Under the pieces are notes generated by a model. The model had not been told where the DNA came from and ran no database searches. It saw nothing but the letters and a program-made list of their open reading frames with translations. Made by a program: the position numbers and the translations under genes. From CAZKCI01 sp964551475 (GTDB lineage Bacteria > Auribacterota > Erginobacteria > Erginobacterales > CAZKCI01), in the NCBI GenBank assembly GCA_964551475.1, contig CAZKCI010000040.1, forward strand, positions 1 through 16,679: DNA of 16,679 nucleotides, in the 5' to 3' direction. Shown here piece by piece: positions 1-7,286 of this stretch. Each line of letters begins with the position of its first letter. Positions within the stretch are counted from its first letter, which is position 1.

Positions 1-558
1 ATCTCCGCCTTCATCAAGAGCCTGCGGGGGAGCGACCCCGACGCCGCCCTCTACTGGCTGGCGGCGATGCTGGCGGCGGGGGAGGACCCCCGCTTCATCG
101 CCCGCCGTCTCGTCATCCTCGCTTCGGAAGATGTCGGCAACGCCGATCCCCGGGCGCTCGCGGTGGCGGTGGACGCTTCGCGGGCGGTGGAATTTGTGGG
201 GATGCCGGAAGCCCGTCTCGCCCTGGCCCAGACCGTCACCTATCTCGCTTGCGCGCCCAAGTCCAACGCCTCCTATCAGGGGCTCACGGAAGCGATGGAG
301 GATGTCGAGAAGGAGAACGTGGAGGAGGTCCCCGCGCACCTGAAGGACGCGGGCTACGCCGGGGCGAAAAGGCTCGGGCGCGGGGAGGGCTACCGCTATC
401 CCCACGCCGCCCCCGGAGGCTCCGTGCCGCAGGAGTACCGGAAGGGAAGAAAAAGATATTACCGGCCGACCGACCGCGGCTATGAAGCGACTATCCGGAA
501 GCTGATGGCGGAGCGGATGAAAAGAGATGAAGACAAAAATCCGGGCGCGGGCGCTTAA
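1..558 (+). CDS. rarA: Replication-associated recombination protein A (RarA/MgsA), C-terminal part
   Basis: This is the 3' end of a gene that enters from outside the window; the frame is open from base 1, leaving 185 residues of a family usually about 430 long. RarA is a clamp-loader-like AAA+ ATPase acting at stalled replication forks. The ATPase core is missing here. The visible part is the C-terminal helical and tetramerisation region: FIKSLRGSDPDAALYWLA at the very start, then EDPRFIARRLVILASEDVGNADP, the family signature, and near the end KRYYRPTDRGYE, the usual RarA tail motif. The last 32 bases overlap the next gene, so the two are probably co-transcribed. Seen: the motifs. Known: family role. 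An internal ATG at base 67 is not the real start. Confidence 0.93.
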   Translation: MSAFIKSLRGSDPDAALYWLAAMLAAGEDPRFIARRLVILASEDVGNADPRALAVAVDASRAVEFVGMPEARLALAQTVTYLACAPKSNASYQGLTEAMEDVEKENVEEVPAHLKDAGYAGAKRLGRGEGYRYPHAAPGGSVPQEYRKGRKRYYRPTDRGYEATIRKLMAERMKRDEDKNPGAGA

Positions 559-1135
559 AGCCCGCAATTCCCTGAGCCGCCGGGCGATCGAGTCCCGCAG
601 CCGTTCGATCGCGCGCCGCCTCTTCGCCCTGCCGGAATATCGGAGGGCGCGGACGGTGATGTTCTACCTCTCCCACGGGAGCGAGGTGTCCACCCGGGCC
701 ATGATCCGCGCCGCGCTTTCCGGCGGTCGGCGGGTGGCCCTGCCGGTCACCCGCGCCCGCGGCCGGCGGCTGGTGCCGGTGTTGATCAGCGGCCCTGAGG
801 ATGTTTTCACCACCGGAGAGGAGGGGATCCCGGAGCCGATTCTCCAGGCGGCCCGGACCGTATCCGTCCGGGAGATCGATCTGATCGTCCTCCCCGGTCT
901 GGCCTTCGACGCCCGGGGAAACCGGGTGGGCCGAGGGAAGGCCTACTACGATATTTTTCTAAAAGAGGCCCCGGCCGCGACGGCCCGGGTCGCTCTCGCC
1001 TTCGAACAGCAGGTGGTGGAGGAGATCCCGTCGGCGCCGCATGACGCGCCGGTGGGGTTGGTGCTGACGGAGAAACGGGCGATCCGATGCTCGAGGTTCG
1101 GCCGGGACGGAGACAACGGAGGGAAGACACGATGA
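527..1135 (+). CDS. ygfA: 5-formyltetrahydrofolate cyclo-ligase
   Basis: A 202-residue cytosolic enzyme that converts 5-formyl-THF to 5,10-methenyl-THF using ATP, returning a stored folate to one-carbon metabolism. The family signature is clear: VLPGLAFDARGNRVGRGKAYYD at about residues 124-145, matching the usual PGxxFDxxGxRxGxGxGYYD pattern except that Ala replaces the Gly before YYD. The N-terminal basic helix (residues 2-30) and FYLSHGSEV strand also fit. The start overlaps rarA by 32 bases; a GGAG at 510-513 is rather far from the ATG, so the ribosome binding site is weak. The stop overlaps the rny start (ATGA). The last 15 or so residues are polar and look like a non-conserved tail. The gene is also called fau or yqgN in other species. 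Confidence 0.9.
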   Translation: MKTKIRARALKARNSLSRRAIESRSRSIARRLFALPEYRRARTVMFYLSHGSEVSTRAMIRAALSGGRRVALPVTRARGRRLVPVLISGPEDVFTTGEEGIPEPILQAARTVSVREIDLIVLPGLAFDARGNRVGRGKAYYDIFLKEAPAATARVALAFEQQVVEEIPSAPHDAPVGLVLTEKRAIRCSRFGRDGDNGGKTR

Positions 1136-2682
1136 CTTTGCTATATATACTCGCGGGGTTCGCGGGCGGCCTGATCGCGGGACTGCTCGCCTACCGTCTG
1201 TGGTCGTTGAAACGGCTCGATTCGGCCGAACGCCAGGTCCAGAAGATACTCGCCGACGCCGCCCAGACGGCGGAGGGGAAGAAGAAGGAGGCCCTGCTTC
1301 AGGCCAAGGAGGAGCTCTACCGTTCCCGCACCCAGTTCGAGAATGAGAGCCACGAGCGGAGGCAGGAGCTCAAAAAGATGGAGCAGCGCTCCGTGCAGAA
1401 GGAGGAGAACCTCGACCGCAAGGTTTCCTTCCTCGACCGCAAGGACAACGAGCTCAAGGACCGGGAGAAAAAGCTCTCCGATCGCGAGCGGGCCATCCAG
1501 CAGAAGGAGGACCAGGTCCGCGCTTTCTTCGACAAACAGCGGATCAAGCTGCAGAGGATCTCGGGGCTGACCCAGGAGGAGGCCAAGAACCTGCTCATGG
1601 CCGGGATGAAGGAGGAGGCCGAGCGTTCGGCGGCCATCATGGCCCGCCAGATCGAGAGCGACGCCCGGGACAACGCGGAGAAGGAGGCGCGCAAGATCAT
1701 CGCGCTGGCCATCCAGCGCTACGCGGGCGACCAGGTCTCGGAGATGGCGGTCTCCACGGTCTCCCTGCCCAACGACGAGATGAAGGGGCGGATCATCGGG
1801 CGGGAAGGGCGGAACATCCGCGCCTTCCAGGCGGTCTCGGGTGTGGATGTGATCGTCGATGACACACCGGAGGTGGTGGTCCTCTCCGCCTTCGACCCGG
1901 TTCGGCGCGAGATCGCCCGGATCAGCCTGGAGCGGCTGGTCCAGGACGGGAGAATCCATCCCCCGCGGATCGAAGAGGTGGTGAAAAAGGTGACCGAGGA
2001 GATGGAGGTCACCCTCCGGGAGACCGGCGAGCAGGCGGCCTTCGACCTCGGCATTCACGGTCTGAAGCCGGAGGTGATCAGGCTCCTCGGACGCCTCAAA
2101 TACCGGACCAGCTACGGACAGAACGTCCTCAACCATTCCAAGGAAGTGGCCTACGTGATGGGGATCATGGCGGCCGAGCTCGGCCTGGACATCGGACTGG
2201 CCAAGAAGATCGGCCTCCTCCACGATCTGGGCAAGGCGGTCGACCATGAGGTCGAGGGGTCGCACGCCCAGATCGGCGCCGCCCTGGCAAAAAAGTTCGG
2301 TCTGCCCGACGTGGTGGTGAACGCCATCGCCGCCCACCACGCCGAGGCCGAGGTCAAGACCGTCTACGACGTCCTCAGCCAGGCCGGGGACGCGGTCTCG
2401 GCCGCCCGGCCGGGCGCCCGCTCGGAGTCGATGGAGGCCTACATCAAGCGCTTGGAAAACCTGGAGCGGCTCTCCATGTCCTTCCCCGGGGTGAAGAAGG
2501 CCTACGCCATCCAGGCCGGGCGCGAGGTCCGGGTGATCGTGGAGCCGGAGAAGGTGGACGACGCCGCCATGGCCATGGTCGCCCGCAACATCAGCAAGAA
2601 GATCCAGGACGAGCTCGACTATCCCGGCCAGGTGCGGGTGACGGTGGTGAGAGAGACGCGCGCGGTGGACTACGCCAAATAG
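1132..2682 (+). CDS. rny: Ribonuclease Y
   Basis: A 516-residue membrane-anchored endoribonuclease that starts mRNA decay. The order of parts is canonical: an N-terminal transmembrane helix (residues 3-22, LLYILAGFAGGLIAGLLAY), a long charged coiled coil to about residue 195, a KH RNA-binding domain with GRIIGREGRNIRAF from residue 219, and an HD phosphohydrolase domain with NHS (H335) and LLHDLGKA (H364, D365) as metal ligands. The length matches the family (about 510-530). The start chosen is the ATG at 1132, with GGAGGG at 1118-1123 eight bases upstream and an ATGA overlap with the preceding stop; an in-frame ATG at 1087 would add 15 residues before the membrane helix and is unlikely. It is followed by ymdB, a pairing common in other bacteria. 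Confidence 0.97.
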   Translation: MTLLYILAGFAGGLIAGLLAYRLWSLKRLDSAERQVQKILADAAQTAEGKKKEALLQAKEELYRSRTQFENESHERRQELKKMEQRSVQKEENLDRKVSFLDRKDNELKDREKKLSDRERAIQQKEDQVRAFFDKQRIKLQRISGLTQEEAKNLLMAGMKEEAERSAAIMARQIESDARDNAEKEARKIIALAIQRYAGDQVSEMAVSTVSLPNDEMKGRIIGREGRNIRAFQAVSGVDVIVDDTPEVVVLSAFDPVRREIARISLERLVQDGRIHPPRIEEVVKKVTEEMEVTLRETGEQAAFDLGIHGLKPEVIRLLGRLKYRTSYGQNVLNHSKEVAYVMGIMAAELGLDIGLAKKIGLLHDLGKAVDHEVEGSHAQIGAALAKKFGLPDVVVNAIAAHHAEAEVKTVYDVLSQAGDAVSAARPGARSESMEAYIKRLENLERLSMSFPGVKKAYAIQAGREVRVIVEPEKVDDAAMAMVARNISKKIQDELDYPGQVRVTVVRETRAVDYAK

Positions 2683-2788
2683 ATTGCGAATCGCTGATCG
2701 CGAATCGCGAATTGAGATGATCGCGGATTAAAAACGCGCTAGCGTGGAGACCGGGAGCGTTCAAATTCGCGATGAGCAATTCGCGATA
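2683..2788 (+). repeat. Heptamer repeat with inverted arms, rny-ymdB gap
   Basis: Immediately after the rny stop, period-7 units related to ATCGCGA run from 2683 to about 2717. The opposite strand version (CAAATTCGCGATGAGCAATT and onward) occupies 2761-2788, so the two would pair as an imperfect hairpin; an inner AACGC/GCGTT pair lies at about 2732-2760. There is no following T-run, so it is not a classical intrinsic terminator. The remaining gap to the ymdB start shows no Shine-Dalgarno sequence; a TATCTT sits at 2810-2815. Confidence 0.65.
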
Positions 2789-2820
2789 GGCGGTCTCTTC
2801 TGGTCGCGCTATCTTCGGCC

Positions 2821-3633
2821 ATGAGCTCTCTAGTCAGAATACTCTTCGTCGGCGACGTTGTCGGCCGTCCCGGCCGGGAGGCCTTTTCTCGGCTTTTCCC
2901 GGTCATCCGGAAGAGGGAGGCGATCGACTTCTGCGTAGTCAACGCCGAGAACGCCGCCGGAGGATCGGGGATCACCGCCGAGGCGGCCGAGGATCTCTTG
3001 CAGGCGGGGGCGAACGTCCTGACCGCGGGCGACCATGTCTGGCGGAACCGCAAGATCCTCGAGGTCATCGACCGGGAGGAGCGTCTTCTCCGTCCGGCCA
3101 ACTACCCCCCCGGCGCCCCGGGCAGGGGATCGGGGGTCTTCCCCGGCCCGAACGGCATCCGGATCGGCGTGATCAACCTGCTGGGGCGGGTTTTCCTGAA
3201 GCCGCTGGACTGCCCGTTCCGCCGCCTGGACGAAGAGCTGCGCCTGCTCGAACGCTCCGCCCGCGTGATCCTGGTCGACATCCACGCCGAGGCCACCTCC
3301 GAAAAAGCCGCCCTGGCCCGCTATGCCGACGGGCGGGTTTCCGCCGTGGTGGGGACGCACACCCACGTTCCCACCGCCGACGAGCGCATCCTGCCCCGGG
3401 GGACGGCCTTCCTCACCGACGTCGGGATGACCGGTTCGATCGACTCCATCCTGGGACGCAAGACGGAACCGGTCCTGAAAAGCTTTCTCAGCGGACTCCC
3501 CGCCGTCTTCGAGATCGAATCCTCGGCGGTGGAGATCCAGTGCGCCGTCGTCGAGGTCGATCCCGAGACCGGGAAAGCCGTCTCCATCCGGCGTCTGCGC
3601 GAACCGGCGCCGTCGAAAAGGGAGGTCGCATGA
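2821..3633 (+). CDS. ymdB: YmdB-family metallophosphoesterase (2',3'-cyclic nucleotide phosphodiesterase)
   Basis: A 270-residue binuclear metal phosphodiesterase. In Bacillus the family hydrolyses 2',3'-cAMP and affects biofilm and sporulation decisions. Metal-binding motifs appear in the expected order: GDVVGRPGR (residue 11 on), NAENAAGG (about 41), GDHVW (about 67), DIHAEATSEK (about 150) and GTHTHVPTADERIL (about 177). The length matches the usual 260-270. It is the next gene after rny, a recurring pairing that suggests a link between RNA decay and cyclic nucleotide turnover (inference). The ATG has no Shine-Dalgarno sequence; TATCTT ends five bases before it, so transcription starting at or near the ATG is possible. 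The stop overlaps the xseA start. Confidence 0.94.
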   Translation: MSSLVRILFVGDVVGRPGREAFSRLFPVIRKREAIDFCVVNAENAAGGSGITAEAAEDLLQAGANVLTAGDHVWRNRKILEVIDREERLLRPANYPPGAPGRGSGVFPGPNGIRIGVINLLGRVFLKPLDCPFRRLDEELRLLERSARVILVDIHAEATSEKAALARYADGRVSAVVGTHTHVPTADERILPRGTAFLTDVGMTGSIDSILGRKTEPVLKSFLSGLPAVFEIESSAVEIQCAVVEVDPETGKAVSIRRLREPAPSKREVA

Positions 3634-4904
3634 AGCCGGCCGGGGAGAAGGGGGCGGCGGAGGGCGAACTCTTCCTTCCCGGTCTCGGCGAGGAGTCGCC
3701 CCGGGTCTTCACGGTCAGCGAGCTCACCTCCCGGATCAAATCCCTGATCGAGGCCCGTTTCGTCTCGGTCACGGTGGAAGGCGAGGTCTCCAACGCCAAG
3801 CCGGCCGCTTCCGGACACTGGTATTTCACGCTCAAGGACGAGGAGAGCCAGCTGGCGGCGGTCTTTTTCCGATCCGGCGCGGCCGGCCTGAAATTCCGAA
3901 TCGAGGACGGGATCAAGGTTGTCGCCTCCGGCGCGATCAACGTCTACCGCAAGCGCGGGCAGTATCAGCTGGTGGTCTCGCGCCTGGAGCCGAAAGGGCT
4001 GGGGGCTCTCCAGCTCGCCCTGGAGCAGCTCAAGAAAAAGCTGCAGGCGGAAGGGCTCTTCCGGGAGGATCGGAAAAAACCGCTGCCCGCCCTCCCGACC
4101 CGGATCGGCATCGTCACCTCCCCGACCGGGGCGGCGATCCGGGACATCCTTCAGGTGATCGATCGGCGCTTCGGAAACCTCCACCTCCTGATCAACCCGG
4201 TCCGGGTGCAGGGGGAGGGGGCGGCCGCCGAGATCGCCCGGGCCGTGGACGATTTCAACCGGCAGAGCCTCGTCGACGTGATCATCGTCGCCCGGGGCGG
4301 AGGGTCGATCGAGGACCTCTGGGCCTTCAACGAGGAAGCGGTTGCCCGGGCGATATCCCGCTCGCGCATTCCGGTGATCTCGGCGGTGGGCCACGAGATC
4401 GACTGGACGGTGGCCGACCTGGTCGCCGACCTCCGCGCCCCCACCCCCTCGGCCGCGGCCGAGCTGGTGATCGGCCGGAAATCCGACCTCCGGGACCGGA
4501 TCCGGGCCGTCTCCGATCGACTGGGGGACCGGGCCCGGTTTCAGATCGACCGCCGTCGTTCGCGCCTGGACGGAGTCCTCTCGAGCTACCTCTTGCGCGA
4601 TCCCGCCCGTCTTCTCCGCGGGCGGTCGCAGCGGGTCGACGACCTGGTCTCGGAGCTCCCCCGGGCGCTCCGGGGAATGCTCGTCCTCCGCCGCCAGAAG
4701 ACCGAGGCCCTGGTCGCCCACCTGGAGGCGGTGAGCCCCCTCCAGGTCCTCGGCCGCGGTTACAGTTATACCCGCACGCTTCCCGATGGTAAAATATTGA
4801 CTGACGTTGCCCCGCTCACGGCCGGGATGAAGGTGGAGACGCGTTTAGCCCGGGGGAAATTCAGGGCGGTAGTGGAGGAAATCCGAAAAACAGTGGATGG
4901 GTGA
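3630..4904 (+). CDS. xseA: Exodeoxyribonuclease VII large subunit
   Basis: A 424-residue catalytic subunit of exonuclease VII, which degrades single-stranded DNA from either end to oligonucleotides in complex with XseB. An N-terminal OB-fold (VFTVSELTSRIKSLIEARF, then VEGEVSN and SGHWYFTLKD, residues about 25-70) is followed by the exonuclease domain with RIGIVTSPTGAAIRDI (about 155-170), ARGGGSIEDLWAFNEE and VISAVGHEIDWTVAD. The C-terminus has the usual VLGRGYSYTR motif. The start is the ATG at 3630 with GGAGG at 3621-3625, in ATGA overlap with ymdB; an in-frame ATG at 3540 would lie deep in ymdB. The last codons (VDG, stop) fall in the repeat that fills the next gap. Confidence 0.96.
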   Translation: MKPAGEKGAAEGELFLPGLGEESPRVFTVSELTSRIKSLIEARFVSVTVEGEVSNAKPAASGHWYFTLKDEESQLAAVFFRSGAAGLKFRIEDGIKVVASGAINVYRKRGQYQLVVSRLEPKGLGALQLALEQLKKKLQAEGLFREDRKKPLPALPTRIGIVTSPTGAAIRDILQVIDRRFGNLHLLINPVRVQGEGAAAEIARAVDDFNRQSLVDVIIVARGGGSIEDLWAFNEEAVARAISRSRIPVISAVGHEIDWTVADLVADLRAPTPSAAAELVIGRKSDLRDRIRAVSDRLGDRARFQIDRRRSRLDGVLSSYLLRDPARLLRGRSQRVDDLVSELPRALRGMLVLRRQKTEALVAHLEAVSPLQVLGRGYSYTRTLPDGKILTDVAPLTAGMKVETRLARGKFRAVVEEIRKTVDG

Positions 4905-5033
4905 AGGTTAAGAAGTGGGACTGGTAGATGGGTTGGGGTCAGGTGCCGCCCGGCCGGCGGCCAGCCAAGCCACACTTAACCCTGACCCATTGACCAAACC
5001 CACTTCCTGACCCATACCTATCAACTTCTTTAT
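4894..5033 (+). repeat. GATGGGT-type heptamer repeat with inverted arms, xseA-xseB gap
   Basis: The left arm (about 4894-4942) consists of degenerate GATGGGT/GGTCAGG/AAGTGGG words and includes the xseA stop codon. The right arm (about 4976-5033) is its approximate reverse complement (AACCCTGACCCATTGACC and onward). A GC-rich core, GCCGCCCGGCCGGCGGCC, lies between them at 4945-4962. The same word family in the same two-arm layout is found after tlyA at 8107-8234. Confidence 0.7.
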
Positions 5034-5047
5034 CGGGAGAGAAAATC

Positions 5048-5317
5048 ATGTCCGAACTCAAATTCGATCAAGCGCTGGAGCGCCTCGAGAAGATCGTCCG
5101 CGAGATGGAAGGGGAGGGGTTGCCCCTGGAAGAGACGCTGAAGAAGTACGAAGAGGGGATCAAGCTCGCCCGCTTCTGCCTCTCCACCCTGGACAAGGCG
5201 GAGAAGAAGATCGAGATCCTGATCCGGGACGCGGAGGGAGGAGTCAGCGCGCAGCCGTTTCCGGGATCCGGCAAGAGCGGATCAGGGGATACATCGTCTG
5301 AGTCCGGAACCGATTGA
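5048..5317 (+). CDS. xseB: Exodeoxyribonuclease VII small subunit
   Basis: An 89-residue partner of XseA. The helical hairpin core is typical: LKFDQALERLEKIVREMEGE at residues 4-23, LPLEETLKKYEEGIKLAR and then a second helix to about residue 62. The remaining 27 residues are a Gly/Ser-rich tail (GSGKSGSGDTSSESGTD) that is longer than in most homologues of about 70-80 residues and looks disordered. GGGAG at 5034-5038 gives a reasonable ribosome binding site. The gene is 143 bases from xseA, across a repeat element, although these two subunits are usually tightly coupled. Confidence 0.93.
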   Translation: MSELKFDQALERLEKIVREMEGEGLPLEETLKKYEEGIKLARFCLSTLDKAEKKIEILIRDAEGGVSAQPFPGSGKSGSGDTSSESGTD

Positions 5318-5333
5318 ATGTCGCTCCCACCGT

Positions 5334-5349
5334 CAGATCAAACGATCTG
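5334..5349. other. Small perfect inverted repeat before dxs
   Basis: CAGATC and GATCTG flank the four-base loop AAAC, ending 11 bases before the dxs start codon. Two outer GG/CC bases could extend the stem. The region shows no Shine-Dalgarno sequence for dxs. A role in dxs expression is possible but not shown. Confidence 0.4.
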
Positions 5350-5360
5350 CTGGCGACTAC

Positions 5361-7253
5361 ATGACTCATTTCCTGAAAAGAATCGACTCTCCCCGGGACG
5401 TGAAGAAGTTTCCCGTCGAGGACCTCCCCGCTCTGGCCGAAGAGGTCCGGCGGGAGATCATCCGGGTGGTCTCCCGGCGCGGCGGTCATCTCGCCCCCAG
5501 CCTGGGCGTGGTGGACCTGACCATCGCCCTCTACCACGTCTTCGACCCCCCCGAGGACAAGGTGGTCTGGGACGTCGGCCACCAGTCCTACGCCCACAAG
5601 ATCCTGACCGGCCGCCGGAAGAGTTTCTCCACCCTGCGCCAGTTCAAGGGGCTCAGCGGTTTCGTGAAGATGAGCGAAAGCCCCTACGACGCCTTCGGCG
5701 CCGGCCACGCCAGCACCTCCCTCTCCGCCGGTCTGGGGATGGCGATCGCCCGCGATCTGACCGGAGGGAAGGGGAAGGTGATCGTGGTTCTCGGCGACGG
5801 CGCGCTCACCGGCGGCCTGGCCTGGGAGGCCTTGAACCAGGGCTGCCTGAAGGCCCGCGATCTGCTGGTCATCCTGAACGACAACGACATGGCCATCTCT
5901 CCCAGCGTGGGGGCGATCCCGGAATACCTCTCCCGGATCATCTCCACTCCCGCCTACAACCGCCTGATGCACGACATCGAACTCCTGGTGAAGAAGATCC
6001 CCTCCATCGGCTCCAAGGTGGTGGAGGTGGCGAAAAAGCTGGAGGGCTCGGTCAAGGGGTTGATCGCGCCCAGCCTGATCTTCGAAGAACTGGGGTATCG
6101 CTATTTCGGCCCGGTCAAGGGCCATGACCTTCCCGCGCTGGTCGCCATCCTGCAGAACATCAAGGCCATCCGGGAGCCGATCCTTCTCCACGTTCTCACG
6201 CAGAAAGGGAAGGGGTATCCTCCGGCGGAGAAGGACCCGGAGATCTTCCACGGCACCGAACCCTTCCACATCGGGACCGGGAAGCTGAAGGCGCGGAAAC
6301 GGACGCTGAGCTGTTCCGAGATATTCGGCCTGACCCTCGCCCAGCTCGCGGAAAAGGACCGGAAGATCGCCGCCATCTCGGCCGCCATGACCGCCGGCGT
6401 GGGGCTGATGCCTTTCGCCCACCGCTTCCCGGAGCGCTTTTTCGACGTGGGGATCGCCGAAGGGCACGCCCTGACCTTCGCCGCGGGCCTGGCCAGCCAG
6501 GGGATGAAGCCGGTGGTGGCGGTCTACTCCACCTTCCTCCAGCGGGGCTACGACCAGATCGTCCACGACATCTGTCTCCAGAATCTTCCGGTGGTCATCG
6601 CCGTCGATCGGGCGGGGCTGGTGGGGGAGGACGGGCCCACTCACCACGGGGTTTTCGACCTCTCCTTCCTCCGCCACATCCCCAACCTCGTCATCATGCA
6701 GCCCCGGGACGGAGCGGAAATCCCGAGCCTTCTTGCCGCCGCGCTCGGCCGGGGCGGACCGACGGTCATCCGCTATCCCCGGGGAAGCTCCGGAGTAACC
6801 AGTTTCCATCCCCGCTTCCGGCCGGTCGAGATCGGCCGATCCGAAACGCTCCGCGAAGGAAAGGAGGGGGAGATCTGGGCGATCGGCCCGATGGTCGGCG
6901 TCGCTCTCGCCGCCGCCTCTCTTCTCTCGGAACGGTCCCGGGAGTTCGGCGTCGTCGATGCCCGCTTTGTCAAGCCTCTGGACCGGGATCGTCTGCTCGC
7001 CTCGGCGCGGACGGGCAAAGCCATCGTCACGCTGGAAGAGCACGCCCTGATGGGGGGGATGGGGAGCGCGATCATGGAATGCCTGGAAGAGGCCGGCATC
7101 CCCGACCGGGTGGTCAGGATCGGTCTTCCCGACCATTTTATCGAACACGGGTCGATCGCGCAGCTGAGAGAACTCTGCGGCCTGACGCCGGAGAAGGTAG
7201 CCGGAACAATCCTCTCGCGCCTTTCACCGAACCGGTCGATGGGTGAGGGCTAG
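5361..7253 (+). CDS. dxs: 1-deoxy-D-xylulose-5-phosphate synthase
   Basis: A 630-residue thiamine diphosphate enzyme that condenses pyruvate with glyceraldehyde 3-phosphate in the first step of the MEP isoprenoid pathway. Key motifs: DVGHQSYAHKILTGR with the active-site His at residue 74, GAGHASTSLSAGLGMA, the ThDP/Mg motif GDG at 145-147 followed by NDN at 173-175, GHDLPALV, and in the pyrimidine-binding domain DVGIAEGHA with the catalytic Glu at 367, then GEDGPTHHGVFDLSFLR. Length is normal. The ATG at 5361 fits the family N-terminus but has no Shine-Dalgarno sequence. The usual ispA between xseB and dxs is absent. The last codons (SMGEG, stop) lie in a GATGGGT-type repeat. Confidence 0.97.
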   Translation: MTHFLKRIDSPRDVKKFPVEDLPALAEEVRREIIRVVSRRGGHLAPSLGVVDLTIALYHVFDPPEDKVVWDVGHQSYAHKILTGRRKSFSTLRQFKGLSGFVKMSESPYDAFGAGHASTSLSAGLGMAIARDLTGGKGKVIVVLGDGALTGGLAWEALNQGCLKARDLLVILNDNDMAISPSVGAIPEYLSRIISTPAYNRLMHDIELLVKKIPSIGSKVVEVAKKLEGSVKGLIAPSLIFEELGYRYFGPVKGHDLPALVAILQNIKAIREPILLHVLTQKGKGYPPAEKDPEIFHGTEPFHIGTGKLKARKRTLSCSEIFGLTLAQLAEKDRKIAAISAAMTAGVGLMPFAHRFPERFFDVGIAEGHALTFAAGLASQGMKPVVAVYSTFLQRGYDQIVHDICLQNLPVVIAVDRAGLVGEDGPTHHGVFDLSFLRHIPNLVIMQPRDGAEIPSLLAAALGRGGPTVIRYPRGSSGVTSFHPRFRPVEIGRSETLREGKEGEIWAIGPMVGVALAAASLLSERSREFGVVDARFVKPLDRDRLLASARTGKAIVTLEEHALMGGMGSAIMECLEEAGIPDRVVRIGLPDHFIEHGSIAQLRELCGLTPEKVAGTILSRLSPNRSMGEG

Positions 7254-7286
7254 GTTAATGGCTCGGTAAATGGGCCAGGGTAAGGT
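7236..7286 (+). repeat. GATGGGT-type heptamer repeat, left arm only, dxs-tlyA junction
   Basis: TCGATGGGTGAGGGCTAGG continues into further GGTTAATGG, AAATGGG and CCAGGGTAAGG words, recognisably the same family as at 4894 and 8107. Here no inverted right arm follows; the element passes into a GC-rich stretch and then a nine-base repeat. It covers the last codons of dxs and the ATG at 7270 that could start tlyA. Confidence 0.55.

Noticed and set aside
1141..2340. Long minus-strand reading frame opposite rny
   Set aside because: Low-complexity translation with no recognisable domain; it is the shadow of a GC-rich coding strand with strong third-position bias.
3321..4721. Minus-strand reading frame opposite ymdB and xseA
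   Set aside because: It spans two well-supported plus-strand genes and shows only composition-driven sequence.
5318..6127. Plus-strand reading frame starting right after xseB
   Set aside because: It is out of frame with Dxs, gives a Pro/Arg-rich product and overlaps the conserved dxs sequence.
5244..7148. Very long minus-strand reading frame opposite dxs
   Set aside because: Dxs motifs are complete on the plus strand. The opposite translation is rich in Asp, His, Gly and Arg with no motif.
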